Positions 8,492 to 17,204 of a DNA stretch of 39,732 nt are shown here, in pieces; within the stretch, counting starts at the first letter, position 1, and each line of letters begins with the position of its first letter. The position numbers and the translations under genes are program-made. The stretch is from Candidatus Pelagibacterales bacterium. GTDB lineage: Bacteria > Pseudomonadota > Alphaproteobacteria > TMED109. The notes below the pieces were generated by a model, which saw nothing but the letters and a program-made list of their open reading frames with translations, did no database searches and had not been told where the DNA came from. The stretch spans positions 1-39,732 of the forward strand of contig PAYS01000045.1 of the NCBI GenBank assembly GCA_002715265.1, read 5' to 3'.

Positions 8492-9697
8492 ATGAAAAAT
8501 GATACAGATAAGAAAAATTTAACATATAATCGTAGAAAAATAATACAATCTTTAGGGGCAGGAACAGCAAGTACTTTTATAGGAGGATTTCCTTTAGCTA
8601 TAGCTAATAACAGTACTTCAGTAAATATTGGTATTCTTTTGCCAATAAGCGGTGAAGCTAGTAATATTTTAGAACAGATGAAGGTTGGAATTGACGTAGG
8701 CATAGAAAAGCTTAATTCTAATGGAGGCATACTAGGAAGAAAAGTTAAGGCAGTATTTAGAGATTCTGAGGGGCATCCTAACAATTTAGAAAAAACATGT
8801 CATGAATTAGTTAAATCAGATAAAGTTTCAGGTATAATCGGGCCATTTATTGCTGCAGGGCGGAAATTCGCTTCTAGGCATTTAAAAAGTTTAGATGTTC
8901 CATTGATTAGTGCTACTAATCATGAAGGTAGATATTGTCACCCAAATTTTTTTACGTTAGGTCCTACTCCAGCTCAAGATGTTAAACCTCTTATTGATTA
9001 CGTAGATGGAGGAAAAGGAAGGAAGTATTTTATAGTTGGTTCATATCCAAGTTGGCAAAATTCTATGTTTAGGCAATCTAGATTTTATATTTATCCAACT
9101 GATGGTAAGGTAAGAGGACAAGCCTTAACTGATTTAGGTGAAGAAAAATTTGAACCTATTTTAAAGTGGATATCAAAGACCGATACTGAGGTTATTCTTT
9201 TTTGTATACCAAGAAGCAATGGCACTTTATTTATTAAACAAGCAAATAATATGGGACTTTTAGATAGGCTTAATTTTGCATGGATAGGGTTTAACGAAAT
9301 GCATCATATGTCCTTATCTAAAGAAGAAAGAAAAAAAATAATTACTTGTTCATCTTTTATTATGTCCGATGATAGAAATGAGGCTAAAGATTTTGTGAGA
9401 TACGTTAAAAATATTAAAGGATCAAATTTTCCTGTAACTTATTATGCTCATAATCATGCTAGTGCAGTATTAGCTTTAGGGGAAGCTTTTAACAAGGCTG
9501 GTGAGATTTCTGGTGTTGCGGCTTTAAGGTCTCTTCCTGGATTGAGTTATAAATCTATATCCGGAAATATAGAAACTATAGATGCAGTCAGTCATCATAG
9601 TTCATTAGATTTAGTAATAGCTAAAGGGGGCAAGAAAGATTTAAATATTATAAAAAGAATAGGTTCAGTTAAAGCTGACCCTGGTTGTAAGGTTTAA
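8492..9697 (+). CDS. ABC-type periplasmic binding protein (urea/amide/branched-chain type), Tat-like signal
   Basis: 401 aa; NRRKIIQSLGAGTAS signal; NIGILLPISGEASNILEQMKVGIDVGIEKLNSNGGILGRKV; no adjacent permease. Confidence 0.83.
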   Translation: MKNDTDKKNLTYNRRKIIQSLGAGTASTFIGGFPLAIANNSTSVNIGILLPISGEASNILEQMKVGIDVGIEKLNSNGGILGRKVKAVFRDSEGHPNNLEKTCHELVKSDKVSGIIGPFIAAGRKFASRHLKSLDVPLISATNHEGRYCHPNFFTLGPTPAQDVKPLIDYVDGGKGRKYFIVGSYPSWQNSMFRQSRFYIYPTDGKVRGQALTDLGEEKFEPILKWISKTDTEVILFCIPRSNGTLFIKQANNMGLLDRLNFAWIGFNEMHHMSLSKEERKKIITCSSFIMSDDRNEAKDFVRYVKNIKGSNFPVTYYAHNHASAVLALGEAFNKAGEISGVAALRSLPGLSYKSISGNIETIDAVSHHSSLDLVIAKGGKKDLNIIKRIGSVKADPGCKV

Positions 9698-9729
9698 TAG
9701 CTCAATTAATTAAAGTTTATAGATTAAAT

Positions 9730-9769
9730 TTATAATGCCTTATTTATAAATTAAAATAAGGCATTATAA
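9730..9769. terminator. Bidirectional terminator hairpin between convergent genes
   Basis: TTATAATGCCTTATTT / AAATAAGGCATTATAA perfect 16-bp stem, 8-nt loop, between convergent CDSs. Confidence 0.8.
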
Positions 9770-9795
9770 TAATAACTTTAAAAAAATTAATTATT

Positions 9796-11358
9796 TTAAA
9801 GATTACCTTTTTTCAGCTCGCTTACTAAATATTCACCTTGTCTAATAGCAAGAGCAGTAATAGTTAGAGTTGGGTTAGCTGCTGCGCCTGTTGTCATTAT
9901 AGAGCCATCAGAAACAAATAAATTTTTGATATCATGCGTTTGTCCCCATTTATTAACAACCCCATCTTCAGGTCTAGCACTCATTCTGTTAGTACCTAAA
10001 TTATGAGTAGAAGGATACGGCGGTGTTCTAAAAATTTGTACTGCCCCAACTGAATTATATAATGCTTCAGCCTTTTCATAAGCATAATTTCTCATTGCTA
10101 TATCATTAGGATGATCATCAAAATGAACATTTGGCGCTGGCATTCCATATTGGTCTTTTATTGAATCAGATAAAGTAACCCGATTTGTAGCTTGAGGCAT
10201 ATCTTCTCCAACTAACCACATACCCGCAATATTTGAATAACCATCCATCATTTTTGCAAAATCAGCTCCCCAAGCTCCTGGGTCTAAGAAACTAGATAAA
10301 AATGCTGGTCCTAATGCTAAGGTTTCCATATAGTAACCACCTACAAACCCTCTAGAAGGATCATTTATAACTTCATCACCAATAAAACCAGCCATAGTTT
10401 CACCACGATAAAAGTTAACTTCTTTTTCAAATCTCGCATAGACAGATCCTGTCATATGTCTCATGTAGTTTCTTCCAACTTGATCTGAACTGTTTGCAAG
10501 TCCTCCAGGAAACATATTAGAAGCACTATTAAGTAATAATCGAGGAGATTCTATAGAATTACCAGCAACACAAATTACTTTAGCAGCTTGTCTCTGAATA
10601 TCTCCATTAGCATCAACATATATTACCGCATCAACTAAGCCTGATTTATTATGAGTAATTTGCACTACATGAGATTGAGGTCTTAAATCAAGTAATCCTG
10701 TTTTAAGTGCTTTTGGTATTTCGCTTACGGCTGTACTCCATTTAGATGAATTTTTATCTCCTTGAAAGTTAAAACCATCTTGGATGCTACCAGGTCTACC
10801 ATCATAAGGTTCTGCATTAGTTCCGTAAGGTCCAGTAGCATAATATTTGTAACCTACTCTCTCTGCACCATTAGCAAATACTTTATAATTATTATTTGCA
10901 GGTAAGGCGGGTCTACCATGTCTATGAGTAGAGCCTATAGCTTTTTCAGCCTTATCATAATATGGTTCCATATCTTTAAGAGAAATAGGCCAGTCAAGTA
11001 AAGAAGCTCCTTCTACATCTCCATAAGTAGTACGAGTTTTAAACTCATAGTCTAAAAATCTTGGAGTTGCTCCGGCCCAGTGAGTAGTAGTCCCTCCTAC
11101 GGCTTTAACTAACCAAGTAGGTAAACCAGGGAAATCTTTATTTACTCTCCAAGATCCACTAGTTCCTCTCGCATCAAGCCAAGCCATTTGTAAAAATGCA
11201 CTCCATTCGTCATTAGAGTAGTCTTCTGGTTTAAGGAATGGACCAGCTTCTAAACATACACATGGTATTCCTTCTTTAGTTAATTGATAAGCCATTTGGC
11301 CACCACCTGCTCCTGAGCCAATAATAACAATGGCATTTTCATTTTTATCTATATTCAT
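9796..11358 (-). CDS. GMC-family FAD dehydrogenase (gluconate/polyol dehydrogenase large-subunit type)
   Basis: 520 aa; GSGAGGG FAD motif, KAVGGTTTHWAG, C-terminal STHNLGTNRMSARPEDGVVNKWGQTHDIKNLFVSDGSIMTTGAAANPTLTITALAIR. Confidence 0.9.
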   Translation of the reverse strand: MNIDKNENAIVIIGSGAGGGQMAYQLTKEGIPCVCLEAGPFLKPEDYSNDEWSAFLQMAWLDARGTSGSWRVNKDFPGLPTWLVKAVGGTTTHWAGATPRFLDYEFKTRTTYGDVEGASLLDWPISLKDMEPYYDKAEKAIGSTHRHGRPALPANNNYKVFANGAERVGYKYYATGPYGTNAEPYDGRPGSIQDGFNFQGDKNSSKWSTAVSEIPKALKTGLLDLRPQSHVVQITHNKSGLVDAVIYVDANGDIQRQAAKVICVAGNSIESPRLLLNSASNMFPGGLANSSDQVGRNYMRHMTGSVYARFEKEVNFYRGETMAGFIGDEVINDPSRGFVGGYYMETLALGPAFLSSFLDPGAWGADFAKMMDGYSNIAGMWLVGEDMPQATNRVTLSDSIKDQYGMPAPNVHFDDHPNDIAMRNYAYEKAEALYNSVGAVQIFRTPPYPSTHNLGTNRMSARPEDGVVNKWGQTHDIKNLFVSDGSIMTTGAAANPTLTITALAIRQGEYLVSELKKGNL

Positions 11359-11373
11359 TTTTTTTCTCCTAAC

Positions 11374-11949
11374 CTACTGATTTGCATTAGTTTGTTTAGC
11401 GGCTAATTTATTTTGTGTAGCTACAAAAAAATTAGCATGGTCAGGATGTTCTTCTATTCTTGGTTCAGGTAGCCAATCAAGATCATTAAATCCACGATTT
11501 ACATAGCCTCCTTTATCAAAACTAGCGCCTTCATAACCAAGTACATCCCAAACTTCTTTATCATTATATAATGTCACTACACTTGTGCCGCGAACATGAT
11601 TAAAGAATGGTGAACCTTCAATACTCTTAAGGTATTTAGTTGCTTCGTTAAAGCTAAGATCCCCAAAAGAGTTTTTTTCTAAGTCTCTTAGTCCATCTCT
11701 CATCATTAACATTTTGCCTGCATCAGCATTGCCTTTATTGATGACATCTTCCGTAGTTCTGTCATAAGGTCCATTTGGAAATGTATTATGTGGATATAGT
11801 GTTCTTACCATTTTATCTAATAGTTTACGTTCTTTATTACTAGAACCTGCAACTATTTTGGCTTCTGCAACGTTTAATGCTGCCCACATTTTTATTAGAG
11901 CAGTAGAAGATGCTGTTCCAAGTAAGAAATTTCTTCTTGTAAATTTCAT
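11374..11949 (-). CDS. Gluconate 2-dehydrogenase subunit 3 (gamma) family protein, Tat-exported
   Basis: 191 aa; TRRNFLLGTASSTAL Tat signal; LDKMVRTLYPHNTFPNGPYDR; directly upstream of the GMC subunit. Confidence 0.85.
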   Translation of the reverse strand: MKFTRRNFLLGTASSTALIKMWAALNVAEAKIVAGSSNKERKLLDKMVRTLYPHNTFPNGPYDRTTEDVINKGNADAGKMLMMRDGLRDLEKNSFGDLSFNEATKYLKSIEGSPFFNHVRGTSVVTLYNDKEVWDVLGYEGASFDKGGYVNRGFNDLDWLPEPRIEEHPDHANFFVATQNKLAAKQTNANQ

Positions 11950-12036
11950 TAAACCCTCCCTTTATAAAAATTTACGAATACTATTTTAATTTTTAATTTA
12001 AGCCTCTCTTCATAAATTAAATGTTAAAATAGTTAT

Positions 12037-12061
12037 GATAATGAGTTTGATTCTCATTCTC
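12037..12061. promoter_or_regulatory. Fur-box-like operator candidate
   Basis: GATAAT GAGTTT G ATTCTC ATTCTC resembles F-F-x-R-R arrangement of the GATAAT hexamer; lies upstream of the gamma-subunit/GMC genes. Confidence 0.4.
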
Positions 12062-12116
12062 ATATATAGCTAACAATAAAATGAGATATAAAGCAAATAA
12101 AATATTTTAAAATAGC

Positions 12117-12476
12117 TTATTTATTCCATTTTAAATTATTACTATTTAAACTTTCTATATAAGAAGCCAACTGATCAATTTGAATACTATCAAGTTTGCC
12201 CATACCTCCCCATGCAGGCATTCTAGAATATCCACTAACTAAAACATCAATAAAAGCAATATATCCTCTCCTATACTTACTTAGGTCTGGTGTTTTAGTA
12301 TGTCCATTATTTATACCTTTAGCTTTAGGACCATGACATTTTGAACATTTAATATTATATAGTTTTTTACCCGAATTTATTGCTTCCAGGTTTCCTGATA
12401 ATGGGTTTAATGAATCAGCAAAGGAAAAAGATATAGATATGTAAAAACAAAATATTAAAATAAGAATTTTATTCAT
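12117..12476 (-). CDS. Class I cytochrome c (monoheme), paralogue of the 5686-6078 protein
   Basis: 119 aa; CSKCHG heme motif; NPLSGNLEAINSGKKLY...RRGYIAFIDVLVSGYSRMPAWGGMG parallels the first cytochrome. Confidence 0.9.
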   Translation of the reverse strand: MNKILILIFCFYISISFSFADSLNPLSGNLEAINSGKKLYNIKCSKCHGPKAKGINNGHTKTPDLSKYRRGYIAFIDVLVSGYSRMPAWGGMGKLDSIQIDQLASYIESLNSNNLKWNK

Positions 12477-12520
12477 AAACTTTAAAAATAGTATAATAAT
12501 TGTTCAATTCCCAAATACAG

Positions 12521-12595
12521 TGGTATCCCCTAGGGGAATCGAACCCCTCTTTCCAGGATGAAAACCTGGTGTCCTAACCGATAGACGAAGGGGAC
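12521..12595 (-). tRNA. tRNA-Glu (anticodon TTC), CCA encoded
   Basis: Reverse complement GTCCCCTTCGTCTATCGGTTAGGACACCAGGTTTTCATCCTGGAAAGAGGGGTTCGATTCCCCTAGGGGATACCA folds as cloverleaf; anticodon loop TTTTCAT. Confidence 0.97.
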
Positions 12596-12745
12596 ACAAT
12601 TTATGATATATAATCACAATTTTAACTAGTCAATATTAAATTATTTATATTTTAAAAATACAAAATTTATAAGTAACTTATTAATTCACTTTAGAAGAGA
12701 AAAATAGTATTACTTACACATGTTATTTCGAACATTGGAGGAATT

Positions 12746-13936
12746 ATGAACATGATAAGCTTTTTATTTAGGTATTTTAAATTGCTAATTACATTACCAT
12801 TCTTGTTTTGTGTGGCAAATGCTAATGATAAAAATATTATAAAAATAGGAACTTTATTGCCTTATTCAGGAGTGTACACTGTTCTCGGAGAAGAAATAAC
12901 AAATGCTATGAAATTAGCGTTTGAGGAGCAAGAGGATATCTTTGATAAAAAAATTGAAGTTATAAGAGGAGATACAGAAGTTAAACCAAATATTGCATTA
13001 CAAAAAGCTAGAAAGTTAATATCTTCCGACAAAGTAGATATTCTTGTTGGGCCCGTCTCTTCTTCTGTAGCTTTAGCAATAAGAGATGTTGTAGTACAAA
13101 CAAAAACTCCTTTAATTATTCCAAATGCTGGTGCAAATGTATTAACTAGAGAAAAATGTTCAAAATTCATAACCCGTATTTCATTTTCAAATCATCAAAT
13201 AAATGCTCCAATGGGAACTTGGATGGCAAATCAAGGTATAAAGACTGCATTTTTATTAGCACCTGATTATGCAGCAGGCAAAGAAATGATGTCAGCATTT
13301 AGGGATAATTTTGAAGCAGGTGGCGGAAGTATTTTAGGTGAAGAATACACGCCATTTCGTAAAACAAAAGATTTTGGACCCTATTTAGCAAGAATAAAAA
13401 ATAGTGGTGCTGAGGCATTATATGTTTTTTATGCAGGTGGAGAAGCTATAAACTTTATTAAGCAGGCTCATTCTTTTGGACTAGGCGACATTATGAAAAT
13501 TACTGGTGCAGGATGGACTACATCTCCCCTATTTCTTCCAGCTCAGAAAGATGCGGCCTTAGGTTTTATTGGAAGCTTAAATTATGTTCCGTCTATTGAT
13601 AGTGTTGAAAATAATAATTTTAAAAAAGCATACATAGATAAGTATGATAGAGTCCCATCAGAATTTGCAGTGCAAGGTTATGACACTGGAAAAGTTATTA
13701 TTGAAGCTGTAAAATCTCTTTCGGGTGACATTTCAAATAAAGAAAAATTAGCTAGTGCAATTAATAATATATCTGTTACTGGTCCCAGAGGACCTTTAAC
13801 AATAGATAAAAAATCAAATAATGTAATTCAAAATATTTATATTTTTGAAGTAGTAAGTGGCGATAATATTCCTGAGTTAAAAATTTTAGATACTATTCAA
13901 GCTGTTAAAGATCCAGGATCTGGCTGTAATTTATAG
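12746..13936 (+). CDS. Branched-chain-type ABC transporter substrate-binding protein (candidate aromatic acid binder)
   Basis: 396 aa; signal peptide; IKIGTLLPYSGVYTVLGEEITNAMKLAFEE; first gene of a 5-gene ABC operon. Confidence 0.9.
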   Translation: MNMISFLFRYFKLLITLPFLFCVANANDKNIIKIGTLLPYSGVYTVLGEEITNAMKLAFEEQEDIFDKKIEVIRGDTEVKPNIALQKARKLISSDKVDILVGPVSSSVALAIRDVVVQTKTPLIIPNAGANVLTREKCSKFITRISFSNHQINAPMGTWMANQGIKTAFLLAPDYAAGKEMMSAFRDNFEAGGGSILGEEYTPFRKTKDFGPYLARIKNSGAEALYVFYAGGEAINFIKQAHSFGLGDIMKITGAGWTTSPLFLPAQKDAALGFIGSLNYVPSIDSVENNNFKKAYIDKYDRVPSEFAVQGYDTGKVIIEAVKSLSGDISNKEKLASAINNISVTGPRGPLTIDKKSNNVIQNIYIFEVVSGDNIPELKILDTIQAVKDPGSGCNL

Positions 13937-13942
13937 TATATT

Positions 13943-14791
13943 ATGTATTTAATTCAATTTTTTAATGCTCTACAATTTTCTATGACGTTATTTCTGCTAT
14001 CGGCAGGATTGACTATAATTTTTGGACTAATGAAAATTGTCAATTTAGCGCATGGAAGCCTATATATGATTGGAGCTTATATAGGTTTATCAATATGGAC
14101 AATAAGTACTTCTTTTTGGTTAGCTTTAATTTTAGCTCCATTATTTACAGCACTTATTGGTTATTTATTATATCAAGTTTTATTTCGCCATATTCAAATT
14201 GCTGACCCAATGAGACAAGTACTTTTAACATTTGGTTTAATATATATAGGATTAGATAGTGTTAGACTATTTTGGGGCACAATGAGTCATTCAATTTCAG
14301 CACCAAATATTTTATCTAATTCAATAATAGTATTAGGAGAATCTTATCCAAGTTACAGATTATTTGTTATTTTTATTGGAATTTTGATTGCTGCTTTACT
14401 TTATATCTTTTTAGAAAAAACAAAAATAGGGGCTAAAGTGAGAGCTTCAGTAGATGACCCGGAAATGGCAAAATTATTAAGAATAGATACTGATAAAATA
14501 CTTATATATATGTTTGCATTAGGTTGTGGATTAGCAGGATTGGCAGGAATTACTGTTGCACCTATTTTAGGTGTGGAGCCTGGAATGGATATGGAAGTTT
14601 TAGTTTTAACTTTAATAGTTGTAGTTGTAGGAGGGCCTGGGAGCCTAAAAGGAGCTTTAATTGGTTCATTATTAATTGGTTTTGTAGATAGTTATGGAAA
14701 GGTTTATATTCCAGAAATAGCTCAAATTATAATATACGCGGTAATGGCTGTAACATTATTATTAAAACCAAATGGATTATATGGAAGATAA
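13943..14791 (+). CDS. LivH-type ABC permease
   Basis: 282 aa; AGLTIIFGLMKIVNLAHGSLYMIGAY; VVVGGPGSLKGALIG. Confidence 0.93.
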   Translation: MYLIQFFNALQFSMTLFLLSAGLTIIFGLMKIVNLAHGSLYMIGAYIGLSIWTISTSFWLALILAPLFTALIGYLLYQVLFRHIQIADPMRQVLLTFGLIYIGLDSVRLFWGTMSHSISAPNILSNSIIVLGESYPSYRLFVIFIGILIAALLYIFLEKTKIGAKVRASVDDPEMAKLLRIDTDKILIYMFALGCGLAGLAGITVAPILGVEPGMDMEVLVLTLIVVVVGGPGSLKGALIGSLLIGFVDSYGKVYIPEIAQIIIYAVMAVTLLLKPNGLYGR

Positions 14792-14792
14792 A

Positions 14793-15764
14793 ATGAAGGC
14801 AGTAAATTATAACCCTAGACTAAGATTGCATTTATTTATAGTACTTGTAGTAAGTGCATTGATATCGATCTTTTTTGGAGGATATTTTACCAGGTTTTTT
14901 ATAGCTGAAATTGCTATATTATCTATATTTGCAATGAGTTTAGATTTTTTAGCTGCTAGAGGAGGTCTTGTATCATTAGGTCATGCAATGTTTCTAGGTA
15001 TAGGTGCCTATAGTACAACTATTTTCATTTTAAATTTAGGAATAAGCCCTTTTATAGCCACAATTTTATCTCTTCTAATTGGATGTTTCATAGGATTATT
15101 AATTTCTTATTTTATAGTAGTTTTAAATGGTATCTTTTTTATAATGGTCACTTTAGCACTAGGAGAAATGTTTCACGCTTGGGTATTTACATCAGAACTA
15201 TTAGGTGGATCAGATGGTATATCAGGCATTATTAGACCAGATATTTCATTTATGGGTATTGATATGAATGACCCATTTATTTTTGCTATTTATTCATTAT
15301 TATGGATGTCATTAATATATTTTATTTTATCACGTATAACTGATTCTCCTTTAGGAAGAAATTTGGACGCCTTAAGACAAAATCATATGAGATTATCTGC
15401 CATTGGAGGTTATGCAAAGGTTTATAAAATTATAGCATTCACAATATCAAGTGGAGTTGCATCTATTGCCGGCTCATTATATGTGCAGTTAAATGGATTT
15501 ATATCTCCTGAATTAACGCATTGGACAGTATCTGGAGAAGGCTTGATTATGATTATTGTAGGAGGAATAGGATCTATTTCTGGTGCAATACTGGGTGCTA
15601 GTGTGGTTTATATATTACAACATGAATTATCTAATTTTATTAGTTGGTGGATGCTAATAGTAGGATTGCTGTTTATTTTAGTAGTTTTATTTATGCAAGA
15701 TGGATTATGGGGATTAATTGAAAAACTAAGATTGCGTCTACTAAAAGGTAAAAATAAAATATGA
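14793..15764 (+). CDS. LivM-type ABC permease
   Basis: LDFLAARGGLVSLGHAMFLGIGAY; ORF opens at 14772 but ATG at 14793 just after the LivH stop is the likelier start. Confidence 0.92.
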   Translation: MKAVNYNPRLRLHLFIVLVVSALISIFFGGYFTRFFIAEIAILSIFAMSLDFLAARGGLVSLGHAMFLGIGAYSTTIFILNLGISPFIATILSLLIGCFIGLLISYFIVVLNGIFFIMVTLALGEMFHAWVFTSELLGGSDGISGIIRPDISFMGIDMNDPFIFAIYSLLWMSLIYFILSRITDSPLGRNLDALRQNHMRLSAIGGYAKVYKIIAFTISSGVASIAGSLYVQLNGFISPELTHWTVSGEGLIMIIVGGIGSISGAILGASVVYILQHELSNFISWWMLIVGLLFILVVLFMQDGLWGLIEKLRLRLLKGKNKI

Positions 15765-16504
15765 TATTGGAACTAAAAAAATTATCTAAAAGCTTTGGAT
15801 CTATTAAGGTATTAAAAAATATAAATCTTAAAATAGACAATAATGAATGTGTAGGAATTATAGGTCCGAATGGAGCCGGTAAAAGTACTTTATTTAATGT
15901 AATTGCAGGGCATCTTAAACATGATATAGGAGATGTTATATATAAAAACATCAATATAAATAATAAATCAAATGAACAACGGGCAAGGTTTGGTATTGTT
16001 CAAAGTTTTCAAAAGAATTCAATGTTTCCTGAAATGACAGTATTAGAATCAATAATGCTTGCAATAAGCCACAGATTAAATATCACCTTCCAACTATTTA
16101 CTAATTTAAATTCAAATATAAGAATTCTTAATGAAGCATTTGAAATTATTAAAAATATTGGACTAGATAAATATTCAAATTCTCGATCAGATGCTTTGTC
16201 TTACGGATTGCAAAGACAATTAGAAATTGGAATTGCTATAGCTTGTAGTCCTACTCTATTACTGTTAGATGAACCTACTGCTGGAATGAGCCCATTAGAA
16301 ACTAAAAATATTATTAGACTTATTAAGAACCTATCTAAAAATTATACAATTGTAATAGTAGAACATGATATGGAAGTAATATATAATTTAGCACATCGTA
16401 TTTATGTATTAGATAGAGGAAAAATAATTTTTAATGGAGAATCAGAAGAAATTAAAAATTCTAAATTAGTACAAGATAAATATTTAGGTATTGAAAATGT
16501 CTAA
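15761..16504 (+). CDS. LivG-type ABC ATPase
   Basis: GPNGAGKST Walker A; LSYGLQRQLEIGIA signature; LLLLDEPTAGMSP. Confidence 0.93.
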   Translation: MILELKKLSKSFGSIKVLKNINLKIDNNECVGIIGPNGAGKSTLFNVIAGHLKHDIGDVIYKNININNKSNEQRARFGIVQSFQKNSMFPEMTVLESIMLAISHRLNITFQLFTNLNSNIRILNEAFEIIKNIGLDKYSNSRSDALSYGLQRQLEIGIAIACSPTLLLLDEPTAGMSPLETKNIIRLIKNLSKNYTIVIVEHDMEVIYNLAHRIYVLDRGKIIFNGESEEIKNSKLVQDKYLGIENV

Positions 16505-17204
16505 TGTTTTATTGAATGTTGAAAATTTAAACACTTATTATGGAAAAAGTCATATTCTTCAAGGAATAAGCTTTAGCCTCTCTGACAATGATTGTATGGC
16601 CATTTTAGGAAGAAATGGTGCGGGCAAAACAACTACTCTAAGATCATTAGTTAATCTTTCAAAACCAGATTCTGGAAATGTTATTTTTATGGATGAAAAT
16701 TTAAAAAATATAAAACCATATTATATTGCTGAAAAAGGAATGACATTAGTACCAGAAAATAGAGGAATGTTTCCTTCGCTAACTGTAGAGGAAAGTTTAA
16801 GTATTATTTCACAATATAATTCAAATAATTTATGGACTTTACCTAAAATATTTGAATTGTTCCCTTCTTTAAAGCATAGACTTAAAAATAAATCTAATGA
16901 ATTTTCTGGAGGTGAACAACAGATGCTAGCTATCAGTCGAGCTTTATTAACAAACCCAAAATTACTGCTTTTAGATGAGCCTACACAAGGTTTAGCACCT
17001 AATATAGTTAATGAATTATTTAAAGCATTATCAAGCCTGCTGAAATCAGGTTTAAGCATAATAATTGTTGAACAAAATATTAAAATGGCATTAAATCTTG
17101 CTAATAAAGTCTCTGTAATTGGTAAAGGAAAGACTAAATGGACAGGTTCAAAAAGTAAGTTTCAAAATAATACAGGTGTGCAGAAAGAGTGGTTAGGTAT
17201 TTAA
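16497..17204 (+). CDS. LivF-type ABC ATPase
   Basis: GRNGAGKTT; FSGGEQQMLAISRAL; LLLLDEPTQGLAP; ORF opens at 16491, ATG at 16497 also plausible. Confidence 0.92.
   Translation: MSNVLLNVENLNTYYGKSHILQGISFSLSDNDCMAILGRNGAGKTTTLRSLVNLSKPDSGNVIFMDENLKNIKPYYIAEKGMTLVPENRGMFPSLTVEESLSIISQYNSNNLWTLPKIFELFPSLKHRLKNKSNEFSGGEQQMLAISRALLTNPKLLLLDEPTQGLAPNIVNELFKALSSLLKSGLSIIIVEQNIKMALNLANKVSVIGKGKTKWTGSKSKFQNNTGVQKEWLGI

Noticed and set aside
11984-12029. Imperfect 17-nt inverted repeat (TTTTAATTTTTAATTTA ... TAAATTAAATGTTAAAA)
   Set aside because: Composed almost only of A/T, two mismatches, expected by chance in this AT-rich sequence; not called as terminator or operator.
12521-12595. tRNA-Glu as an integration site for a catabolic island carrying the ABC/box genes
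   Set aside because: No integrase, no transposase and no second copy of the tRNA 3' end noticed; base composition does not visibly change. Only an ordinary tRNA gene is supported.
12862-13170. Antisense ORF (102 aa) inside the substrate-binding protein gene
   Set aside because: Low-complexity antisense shadow of a well-supported CDS; no RBS or domain. The same reasoning was applied to the other opposite-strand ORFs in the track (for example 8392-8784, 16721-17059, 19140-19661, 19689-20150, 26760-27155).
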